Shown here piece after piece: positions 1 through 5,154 of a stretch of 6,539 nucleotides of DNA. Within the stretch, counting starts at the first letter, position 1. Each line of letters starts with the position of its first letter. Source of the DNA: an uncultured Ruminococcus sp. (GTDB lineage: Bacteria; Bacillota; Clostridia; Oscillospirales; Ruminococcaceae); NCBI GenBank assembly GCA_910584195.1, contig CAJTYV010000078.1, positions 1 through 6,539 on the forward strand, given 5' to 3'. The notes under the pieces were generated by a model. It had not been told where the DNA came from and did not search any database. It worked only from the letters and a program-made list of their open reading frames with translations. The translations under genes and the position numbers were made by a program.

Positions 1-44
1 TCTTACCAAAAAGGAGCCATTTTTTACCTAAGACACAAACTTTT

Positions 45-320
45 TTACACTACCTCGCTCTCCGGCAGTTTTTCAATATCGTTCATTATGCTCCTTACAA
101 GGCTCGGATTGTTGATCGTGGGGTTAAAAAATTCAGCGGGCGTAATATCAAAATAGGCGCAGATGTCGAGAAATGCGCCCATGGAAGGCAAATTGCGGCC
201 GGATGTAATTGACTGGATATAGCCCTGGCTATGTCCAAGATCCAGGCTGAGTTGATATTCGGAAATATTCTTTTTCATGCGTAATTCATTGATACGCTCC
301 TGAATAAATTTTTCGTACAT
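45..320 (-). CDS. XRE-family helix-turn-helix transcriptional regulator (91 aa)
   Basis: This is a small DNA-binding protein made almost entirely of one lambda-repressor-like (XRE/HTH_3) helix-turn-helix domain. Residues 6-62 carry the pattern of the family: an N-terminal helix with ERINELRMKKNIS, the HTH around residues 20-47 (YQLSLDLGHSQGYIQSITSG, then RNLPSM), and the closing ICAYFDITPAEFF helix. No ligand, dimerisation or toxin domain is fused to it, and the last ~25 residues form only a short tail. The ATG at 318-320 on the minus strand is well supported by a GGAGGTGGG ribosome binding site (plus-strand 323-331); the stop is TAA. It is transcribed divergently from the agrA-like gene across a ~210-base gap holding an inverted repeat, so it may control that gap and hence the quorum-sensing operon. 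That role is inferred from position only. It may instead belong to a neighbouring unit to the left of the window. Confidence 0.9.
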   Translation of the reverse strand: MYEKFIQERINELRMKKNISEYQLSLDLGHSQGYIQSITSGRNLPSMGAFLDICAYFDITPAEFFNPTINNPSLVRSIMNDIEKLPESEVV

Positions 321-532
321 ATCCCACCTCCATAAAATTAGTTTATACTATTTCAAATATCTGTAATATATTTGAAATATTTGTATTTACAAAAAAATGA
401 AAAAAGAGCATACTTAAAATATCTAAATGCTAATTATAGAAGGATTGGAATAAAATATGATGCAAAGCGGAGGGTTGAATTATAAACATGAAGGATGTAT
501 TATTTTGCAAAACTAATATTGCGGGAGGCAGT
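321..532. other. Divergent intergenic region between the XRE gene and agrA
   Basis: This gap must hold promoters for both flanking genes. On the plus strand a TATGAT hexamer (456-461) is a possible -10 for the agrA-agrC operon, but it has no good -35 box, which would fit an activator-dependent or weak promoter. On the minus strand TATAAA (plus-strand 342-347) could serve the XRE gene, again with a poor -35. No repeat pair like the LytTR-type site upstream of agrD was seen here, so AgrA may not directly drive its own operon. Confidence 0.3.
349..379. promoter_or_regulatory. 12-bp inverted repeat, candidate operator in the divergent promoter region
   Basis: The arms TATTTCAAATAT (349-360) and ATATTTGAAATA (368-379) are perfect inverted repeats separated by 7 bases. 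A third half-site, ATATTTG, follows at 377-383. The site lies between the XRE regulator and the agrA-like gene. XRE proteins bind palindromes as dimers and often autoregulate, so this is a reasonable operator for the 45-320 product. The repeat is very AT-rich and chance palindromes are commoner in such DNA, so the role is inferred. Confidence 0.5.
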
Positions 533-1234
533 ATGTATAATATAGGGATATGTGATGACGGCAAAAATATTTGCGCATTACTTGAGGAAATGGTGATACA
601 GTATGCGGATAAGAACAAACTGAAAATAGACACTCAGGTATGGTATACCGGCGAGGATTTGTGTAAGTATCTTGAACAGGGCGGTCATCTGGATATATTG
701 TTTCTTGATATTGAGCTGATAAAACTGACAGGAATTGAGGTGGGCGATTTTATCAGAAACAAGCTGGAGGACAGAGGGATGCAGATTGTTTATATATCCG
801 GAGAATCCTCCTATGCGCAGAAATTGTTCAAGACCCAGCCCATGGATTTTCTGGTAAAGCCAATAACCATGCAGCAGATAGAGGATGCGCTTAAACTGGC
901 CATCAAGCTGCTTGAGAAAAATGCAGAACGGTTTGAATTTCAGAATGGCAGGGATTATTACTATATCTCATACCATGAAATCATATACTTCGAGAGTGAA
1001 GGGCGGAAGATAAAGATAGTGGCAATGGATGAGGAAAGAGAGTTTTACGGGGCGATAAGGGAATTGGAGAAAAAGCTGCCCAAGGAGTTTTTTACGATTC
1101 ATCAGTCCTATGTGATAAACAAGATACATGTAGTGCGGTATACTTATGAAACGGTGGAGATGGATAATAACACGATACTGTCGATCAGCAAAGCATATCG
1201 GAAACAAGTTAGGGAAAGGCTGCTAAGGGGATAA
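533..1234 (+). CDS. agrA: AgrA-like LytTR response regulator (233 aa)
   Basis: This is the cytoplasmic response regulator of an agr-type quorum-sensing two-component system. Residues 1-120 form a receiver domain: acidic pair D8/D9 in GICDDG, phospho-acceptor D59 in ILFLDIEL, conserved S89 in VYISGES, and K109 in FLVKP. Residues ~134-231 form a LytTR DNA-binding domain, with EIIYFESEGRKI, then FFTIHQSYVINKIHV, then the final ILSISKAYRKQVRERL. The ATG at 533 is preferred over an in-frame ATG at 488 because the ribosome binding site GGGAGG (523-528) sits just before it, and because the receiver fold begins directly with MYNIGICDDG. The stop is one base before the agrC-like start, so the two genes are translated as a pair. 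By family knowledge it should bind pairs of ~9-bp direct repeats, and such a pair lies upstream of agrD. Staphylococcal agrA usually follows agrC; here it comes first. Confidence 0.93.
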   Translation: MYNIGICDDGKNICALLEEMVIQYADKNKLKIDTQVWYTGEDLCKYLEQGGHLDILFLDIELIKLTGIEVGDFIRNKLEDRGMQIVYISGESSYAQKLFKTQPMDFLVKPITMQQIEDALKLAIKLLEKNAERFEFQNGRDYYYISYHEIIYFESEGRKIKIVAMDEEREFYGAIRELEKKLPKEFFTIHQSYVINKIHVVRYTYETVEMDNNTILSISKAYRKQVRERLLRG

Positions 1235-1235
1235 T

Positions 1236-2504
1236 ATGACGGATTTTATTATTTGTGTTACAACAAACTTGTTTAGGATTTATCTAATCAGCAGATTTAT
1301 CCATATATTTTTAGAGGATGAGGAAAAGGAAACTTGTGGTAGCCGGATGAGGCATATGCTGGTATATGGGGGATTTTTTATAATCAATACGGCTGCTTAT
1401 CTGATTTTTCATACAGTATGGGTTAATATTGCCTGTAATCTGGTGGGGATTGGACTTATTGTTCTGACATACACAAGATCAATAAAGATGATTTTGTTTG
1501 TGACCTGTTCTGTTTATATGATTAACATGGGCTGTAATACGATTGCTGTTCTGCCTTTTGTAAATTATAAGGATGGTGTGGGGTTCAATCAGATTTATGA
1601 GGTTGTTACTGTATTTCTGGTATTGGTCTGTGAGTTGCTTACGGAAAAAATCGTAGATGCCCGGCGGAAAATGAGGGGTGTTGGAAATATATCCTTAGGT
1701 TTGGTGCCATTATGTAGTATTGGAATGCTTTGTATGATGATATACACGAAGAGCAGCACCGAAACGGGGCTTGTTATCACCAGTGTAGGGCTTATAATTG
1801 TTAATTTTTTTACCTTTTATCTGTACAATATACTTTCCGATGCCCTTTTTCATCAATATGAGAATGAGGTGCTGCGGAAAGAGATACAGGGTTATGCAAA
1901 CCAGTTGGATGTAATGCTGCAGGGAGAAGAAAAAGTAAAGGCGTTGCGGCATGATATGAAACATCATATGAATGAGTTGAAGATATTGGCGGCAAAAGGA
2001 GAGGATAGGGCGATTGAAGAATATATAGGCGATATGGAGGAATTTATAACAAATCCCAACGAGATTGTGTCCTCTGGCAACCTTGAAATAGACAGTGTGA
2101 TGAACTATTTGATCCGCAGGGCAAAGGAAGAGCTACGCACCGTCAATGTCAATGTACGACTTCCGAAACAGGTAAGCCATTCCTTTGACATCAACGTAAT
2201 CTTGGGGAATCTGCTGGAGAACGGCATTGAGGCGGCTAGGCAGACAGAAAGTAAGAGGATGGATATAAACATTGAATTGCAACAGGGATTTCTTAGAATT
2301 CAAGTTGAAAACAGCTACAATGGGAAACTGGAAAAAAGACATCAGCGGTTGTTTACAACGAAAAAGACAAGTGGACTCCATGGCATTGGTCTGGAGAATG
2401 TAAGGAAAATGGTAGAGAAATATGATGGGATTATGGAAGTATGTCCTGAAGGAGACATGTTTCGTGTCATATTAATTTTATATATGTCAGAAGTAAAAAA
2501 ATAA
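1236..2504 (+). CDS. agrC: AgrC-like GHKL sensor histidine kinase (422 aa)
   Basis: This is the membrane receptor kinase expected to sense the AgrD-derived cyclic peptide and phosphorylate the adjacent response regulator. The N-terminal ~205 residues are hydrophobic, with about six or seven membrane segments (roughly 3-26, 41-60, 62-80, 84-108, 119-137, 151-170 and 178-200), as in AgrC/ComD-type sensors. A linker helix (205-236) leads to the dimerisation/phospho-acceptor motif KALRHDMKHHMNELK, with H239 as the likely phosphorylated histidine. The C-terminal GHKL ATPase domain (about 285-418) has the N-box NVILGNLLENGIEAA (320-334) and the G-box SGLHGIGLENV (379-389), and ends with a final strand FRVILILYMS. 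The length is normal for the family. The ATG lies one base after the agrA stop, with AAGGGG (1225-1230) as its ribosome binding site. The last ~130 codons are duplicated at 5958-6331. The ligand assignment is inferred from the nearby agrD and agrB genes. Confidence 0.93.
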   Translation: MTDFIICVTTNLFRIYLISRFIHIFLEDEEKETCGSRMRHMLVYGGFFIINTAAYLIFHTVWVNIACNLVGIGLIVLTYTRSIKMILFVTCSVYMINMGCNTIAVLPFVNYKDGVGFNQIYEVVTVFLVLVCELLTEKIVDARRKMRGVGNISLGLVPLCSIGMLCMMIYTKSSTETGLVITSVGLIIVNFFTFYLYNILSDALFHQYENEVLRKEIQGYANQLDVMLQGEEKVKALRHDMKHHMNELKILAAKGEDRAIEEYIGDMEEFITNPNEIVSSGNLEIDSVMNYLIRRAKEELRTVNVNVRLPKQVSHSFDINVILGNLLENGIEAARQTESKRMDINIELQQGFLRIQVENSYNGKLEKRHQRLFTTKKTSGLHGIGLENVRKMVEKYDGIMEVCPEGDMFRVILILYMSEVKK

Positions 2505-2522
2505 GATTGCACTACTATTAGG

Positions 2523-2556
2523 GCATGACTGATAACAGATTTAGTCATGCTTTTTT
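2523..2556 (+). terminator. Intrinsic terminator after agrC
   Basis: An 8-bp perfect stem, GCATGACT (2523-2530) with AGTCATGC (2543-2550), is extended inward by a G-T and an A-T pair and followed at once by six T's. It lies 18 bases after the agrC stop, ending the agrA-agrC transcript and separating it from agrD-agrB. An identical stem and T-run occur in the duplicated copy at 6333-6366. Confidence 0.9.
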
Positions 2557-2600
2557 ATTGCCTATTTGGAGCTTTTTAATGCCGCATTTTGATGAAAATT

Positions 2601-2631
2601 CCAATTATTACATAAATATAGCCCAATTAAT
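2601..2631 (+). promoter_or_regulatory. Candidate LytTR (AgrA) binding site: CCAATTA direct repeat at 22-bp spacing
   Basis: CCAATTATT (2601-2609) and CCAATTAAT (2623-2631) are direct repeats whose starts are 22 bases apart, leaving a 13-base gap. LytTR-type regulators such as AgrA and ComE bind pairs of ~9-bp direct repeats 12-13 bases apart, on one face of the helix. The half-site resembles the staphylococcal ACAGTTA-type core (CA-x-TTA). The site lies ~60-90 bases before agrD, where autoinduction by AgrA would act, and is fully kept in the second copy at 6411-6441. Binding itself is inferred. Confidence 0.6.
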
Positions 2632-2662
2632 ACAAGAAACGGCACAGTAAGTTTTTTTGTGC

Positions 2663-2668
2663 TAATAT
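2663..2668 (+). promoter_or_regulatory. Possible -10 box of the agrD-agrB promoter
   Basis: TAATAT lies 32 bases after the CCAATTA repeat pair and just before the agrD ribosome binding site. There is no good -35 hexamer 16-18 bases upstream, as expected of an activator-dependent promoter. Transcription starting here would give a leader of only ~15-20 bases. The assignment is tentative; a promoter further upstream (TTGATG at 2589) is possible but would place the repeats inside it. Confidence 0.3.
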
Positions 2669-2691
2669 CATCTGCGAAGGAGGTGAAAGCA

Positions 2692-2844
2692 ATGAAAATG
2701 AAGGAACGTGCCAAAAAGGGAGTTGAACAGGCTATTGCGAGAATTGCAAAGAAGTCTGCAAGCGTGGAGGCCAACACCACATGTCCGTGCTGGGGTTATC
2801 AGCCCCAAGAGCCCAAGCAAGTCAAGGCATTGCGGAAGTTTTGA
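2692..2844 (+). CDS. agrD: AgrD-like cyclic autoinducer peptide precursor (50 aa)
   Basis: This small gene encodes the precursor of the quorum-sensing peptide. The ATG at 2692 has an excellent ribosome binding site (AAGGAGGTG, 2677-2685, spacing 6). Residues 1-25 are lysine-rich and likely form an amphipathic, membrane-associating helix. The signal region follows: NTTCPCWGY (residues 28-36), with C31 and C33. The tail QPQEPKQVKALRKF matches the QP-x-EP motif that follows the signal in clostridial AgrD peptides. By family knowledge AgrB cuts the tail and joins the new carboxyl end to a cysteine as a thiolactone ring. By the usual five-residue ring and the spacing of C31 to QP, the ring is probably C31-G35 (CPCWG); C31-Y36 or a ring on C33 are alternatives. 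The extra cysteine inside the ring is unusual. The 3' end overlaps agrB in another frame. Confidence 0.88.
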   Translation: MKMKERAKKGVEQAIARIAKKSASVEANTTCPCWGYQPQEPKQVKALRKF

Positions 2845-3413
2845 AGACTGAAAAAGCCTTAGCAGGAGTGCTCCTGAGGGATGGGATTATCTCACCAGAC
2901 GAAGTAGGGATTGTAGAATATGGTTTGGAAAACATCGGGAGCAGTATGCTTGGGATGCTGATTACTTTGGTGATTGGATTTTGCTTTGATTACCTCTTTG
3001 AGAGTTTTCTGTTATGGTTGTTGATTTTTCCGTTAAGGAAGAACGCAGGAGGATTCCACGCAAGGACCAAGGGGAGATGCCTGCTGTTTTCAACGGCCAT
3101 GCTGCTGGTATCTATTATTTGTTTTGTGCAGATAGAGTGGCCAGTTACGGGGCATATATTGATTGTGGCAATCTCCACTGTAGTTATTTTTACAACGGCG
3201 CCAGTTGAGAACAATAATAAGCATCTGGATCAAGCAGAACAAAAAGTGTACCGGAAAAGAACTAGAATGATTTTGACGTTGGAATGTATGCTGTTTATAT
3301 TCGCATTGGCACTGGACTTGAAAGGGCTGGTTGTTGTAATAACAATAGATTTTTTTATTGTCAGCATATCTCTGTTGGCAGGAAAAATAAAATTACAAAT
3401 GCATATAAAATAG
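2781..3413 (+). CDS. agrB: AgrB-like peptide-processing membrane protease (190-210 aa)
   Basis: This is the integral-membrane cysteine endopeptidase that removes the AgrD tail, forms the thiolactone and helps export. The diagnostic block is FPLRKNAGGFHARTKGRC, with catalytic H93 and C100 seven residues apart, as in AgrB (His77/Cys84 in S. aureus). It is preceded by the family-like GIISPDEVGIVEYGLE, and hydrophobic segments lie near residues 54-84, 101-118, 124-140, 163-180 and 182-200. Two starts are possible. ATG 2781, with GGAGG (2766-2770, spacing 10), gives 210 residues and a 64-base out-of-frame overlap with agrD. TTG 2841 overlaps the agrD stop as TTGA, gives 190 residues, and matches where family similarity begins, but has a badly spaced ribosome binding site. 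In either case translation is coupled to agrD. The C-terminus ends in a short basic tail. Confidence 0.93.
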   Translation: MSVLGLSAPRAQASQGIAEVLKTEKALAGVLLRDGIISPDEVGIVEYGLENIGSSMLGMLITLVIGFCFDYLFESFLLWLLIFPLRKNAGGFHARTKGRCLLFSTAMLLVSIICFVQIEWPVTGHILIVAISTVVIFTTAPVENNNKHLDQAEQKVYRKRTRMILTLECMLFIFALALDLKGLVVVITIDFFIVSISLLAGKIKLQMHIK

Positions 3414-3511
3414 TTGGTTGTGTAAGTATTATCAGCTTTCAAGCAGGAAATGAAGAACAGCATTCATTACAAAGATAAGTTTCATATTTAAATACACAGG
3501 AGGAATACAAA

Positions 3512-4534
3512 ATGGGATATTACACAATTACTTCACATTCGGGAAATGGTCTTCGTTTAAATGTTGCGGCATCAGCAGCGCTTAACGCTCGCACTAATGT
3601 TAACATCTCAAGTGCTGCCAAAAATAATAATCAGATATGGGTTATTAGTTCATTGGGGAGCAATGTGGAGGTTAAAAGTGCCAGCAATATCAGGTATATG
3701 TTAAATGCGGCGACCGCATCTAACTGTGATGTCTATACGTCAAATGCTGACACATATATCAACTTTGTAAAAGTAAGTACCGGTATATATCGGTTACAAT
3801 TACAATCCAACACCAAAAAGTATTTAACGGTCGATGCACAGACCAACGGTACTACGGCAAAATGGGCCGAACTGGACACAAATAATGCCGGCCAGAAGTG
3901 GAAGGTGGCTACTACTACCTGTGAATATATTATGGGAACTTCATGGCTTAAAATGTATACAAGCCCGACAGGAACCGATGGCCGCACTGTCAGTATGCCG
4001 ACAGTTGATTCTTTTAAGGGCACAGATGGATACACTTATAAGTTTACTGATAAGAATTATTGGTATTCTTATGAGAATCCATATGGTACAAAAAGGATTA
4101 ACCCTTATGCAATTACACAGATTAAAGCTGTAACAGGTAGCGATCCGGTAATTAATGTAGGTGACGAAGGTGATTACACGGATCCTAATGGAAATTACTG
4201 GATGGCTGTCGGCCCCAATGTTGTGAATCCTGATCATAAATCAAATGCGTCAATTACTCCGAGTGAGATGTATGCAAAGGGCAAACTTGATGTTGTTGTA
4301 AAGGACAGCGCCGGTACCCTGTTTTACATTCCTGGTGTAGTTGGGGATGCAAAAGCACATACCTGGAGTAATGGAATCATACAGACATTCAGGAGTTATC
4401 CCAATGGAGTTTTAGAATCAGCTAAAGGAAATTTTAATGGCCTTGTCTGTGCAGAGTTTATTGGCTCGTTGTCCGGCAAGCTCAAAGGATTGGGTGACTT
4501 TTCTATAGAAGAGATTATTTTTTATGAGACTTAA
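3512..4534 (+). CDS. Ricin-type beta-trefoil lectin-domain protein with unrecognised C-terminal domain (340 aa)
   Basis: Residues 1-~135 form a ricin-type beta-trefoil carbohydrate-binding domain. It opens with YYTITSHSGNGLRLNV, has QxW motifs at Q41-W43 (NNQIWVI) and Q128-W130 (GQKWKV), and shows the repeated pattern YMLNAATAS...VYTSNAD and KYLTVDAQTNGTTAKW. The middle repeat lacks a clear QxW. The remaining ~200 residues form one or more domains I do not recognise, rich in aromatics and glycine (NGNYWMAVGPNVVNP, then GTLFYIPGVVGDAKAHTW, then GLVCAEFIG). There is no signal peptide, lipobox, membrane segment or sorting signal, so the protein is cytoplasmic or released without a Sec signal. 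The start is clear: AGGAGG (3498-3503) is 8 bases before the ATG. It follows agrB by 98 bases with no terminator seen, so it may be read from the agrD promoter and be a quorum-controlled product. Sugar specificity cannot be told from sequence. Confidence 0.82.
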   Translation: MGYYTITSHSGNGLRLNVAASAALNARTNVNISSAAKNNNQIWVISSLGSNVEVKSASNIRYMLNAATASNCDVYTSNADTYINFVKVSTGIYRLQLQSNTKKYLTVDAQTNGTTAKWAELDTNNAGQKWKVATTTCEYIMGTSWLKMYTSPTGTDGRTVSMPTVDSFKGTDGYTYKFTDKNYWYSYENPYGTKRINPYAITQIKAVTGSDPVINVGDEGDYTDPNGNYWMAVGPNVVNPDHKSNASITPSEMYAKGKLDVVVKDSAGTLFYIPGVVGDAKAHTWSNGIIQTFRSYPNGVLESAKGNFNGLVCAEFIGSLSGKLKGLGDFSIEEIIFYET

Positions 4535-4585
4535 TGGCATTGAGATTTTTTCCTGCCTTTTGTGATGTATGGATAAGGCCAGTAT

Positions 4586-4625
4586 AGTGTGTTTCCGTTA
4601 CTCAATAGAGAAACGGGAACACACT
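4586..4625. other. 14-bp hairpin without T-tract, possible transcript end or processing site
   Basis: The arms 4586-4599 (AGTGTGTTTCCGTT) and 4612-4625 (AACGGGAACACACT) pair over 14 bp with a single G-U wobble. After an A-A mismatch the stem continues with CTC/GAG closing an AATA loop (4600-4611). It lies ~50 bases after the lectin stop. Neither strand has a T-run after it, so it is not a textbook Rho-independent terminator. It could stabilise the 3' end of the lectin transcript, be a degenerate bidirectional terminator, or belong to another small repeat element. Confidence 0.6.
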
Positions 4626-4730
4626 GAGAGTGAAACTACTTGTATCTGCACATGATAAAGAGAGATGCAAACACCATATCATCTTTACTTCAAATCATAT
4701 AAGGAATAAATGAATAATAAAATTGATATA

Positions 4731-4736
4731 ATCAAC
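4731..4736. repeat. Left target-site duplication ATCAAC
   Basis: ATCAAC directly abuts the left inverted repeat and recurs directly after the right one (5050-5055). This is the footprint of a transposition event. If the adjoining A (4730 and 5049) is counted, the duplication could be 7 bases, but that would take one matched base from the right inverted repeat. The left copy lies within TTGATATAATCAAC, a small palindrome that may have been the preferred target. Confidence 0.7.
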
Positions 4737-5049
4737 TAAAAGTTTCCCAATTTTCAGGACTATAGATTTTTACAAGAAAATGCCCATTTTAAGCCATTTG
4801 CAGATTCCTACATATATATTGATGGGGCTTTCGGGACAAAAACATTCCTCTTTACAAATAAAATCAGCTATTAAACCAGATATTGGTTGCAAAATTGCAT
4901 CAAAATTCGCATAATATATAGTCCTATTTTAATATAAATGAACTATATATTTTACGCGCTTTTCATAAAAACGGAGTCTAAAACTGCCAATTTATCAAAG
5001 TTATTTGTACATCTGGCAAGATATAGTCCGACAGATTGGGAAACTTTTA
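4737..5049. mobile_element. MITE-like non-autonomous element, 313 bp
   Basis: The element is bounded by inverted repeats of 28 bp, left 4737-4764 and right 5022-5049, matching at 24 of 28 positions. The outer 15 bp (TAAAAGTTTCCCAAT on the left) are perfect and the inner GGACTATA block is perfect again. It is flanked by the direct repeat ATCAAC. It has no open reading frame, so it would need a transposase supplied in trans. Inside are a 10-bp AT-rich hairpin (4913-4922 with 4942-4951) and an additional ATATAGTCC at 4916-4924 that repeats the inner part of the right end. Size, paired ends and target duplication together define a MITE; the parent insertion-sequence family is not recognised. Confidence 0.78.
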
Positions 5050-5055
5050 ATCAAC
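5050..5055. repeat. Right target-site duplication ATCAAC
   Basis: This is the partner of 4731-4736, starting immediately after the right inverted repeat ends at 5049. Removing the element and one copy would rejoin the flanks as TTGATATAATCAAC followed by AAAAGG. Confidence 0.7.
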
Positions 5056-5154
5056 AAAAGGAATTTTTATAACAAAGGTGCATAGCAGATTTTCTATGAT
5101 AAAATGAGGTCGGCTTTGTGCTCCGAAAATTTTTATTTATGGAGGAAGATGGAT

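Larger units (their letters stand above)
4535..5154. other. Gene-free stretch between lectin gene and anchored protein gene
   Basis: No convincing coding sequence was found here on either strand. It contains a strong hairpin without a T-tract (4586-4625), a 313-bp MITE-like element (4737-5049), and the leader of the next gene. A TATGAT hexamer at 5095-5100 could be the -10 box for the gene starting at 5155, but no good -35 accompanies it. The rest (about 4626-4736 and 5056-5090) is AT-rich with nothing I can name. Confidence 0.6.

Noticed and set aside
1..44. Possible terminator or next gene start on the minus strand after the XRE gene
   Set aside because: There are A- and T-runs but no complementary stem, and the ATG in AAAAATGGCTCC has no ribosome binding site and runs off the window at once.
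488..532. Upstream ATG at 488 as the start of the agrA-like gene
   Set aside because: It adds 15 residues with no family similarity, whereas ATG 533 has GGGAGG directly before it and begins the receiver domain in the normal way.
430..633. Minus-strand open frame of 67 codons across the agrA start
   Set aside because: It overlaps the well-supported agrA start, has no ribosome binding site and shows the composition of an antisense shadow.
2589..2617. TTGATG with ATAAAT as a sigma-A promoter for agrD
   Set aside because: The -10 match is poor and the candidate regulator repeats would lie inside or after it. The TAATAT at 2663 fits the repeat position better, though neither is proven.
2642..2662. 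GCACA/TGTGC hairpin upstream of agrD as an attenuator
   Set aside because: It is only 5 bp with an unstable T-rich loop, and likely lies upstream of the transcription start if TAATAT is the -10 box.
3733..4237. Open frames on both strands inside the lectin gene (minus strand 3733-4035 and 3941-4237, plus strand 3834-4133)
   Set aside because: They lie within a gene with a clear start, domain and length, and their translations have no recognisable features.
4737..5049. TA as the target duplication (IS630/Tc1-like)
   Set aside because: TA is present at both ends, but the flanking ATCAAC direct repeat would then be unexplained. A 6-bp duplication accounts for all bases.
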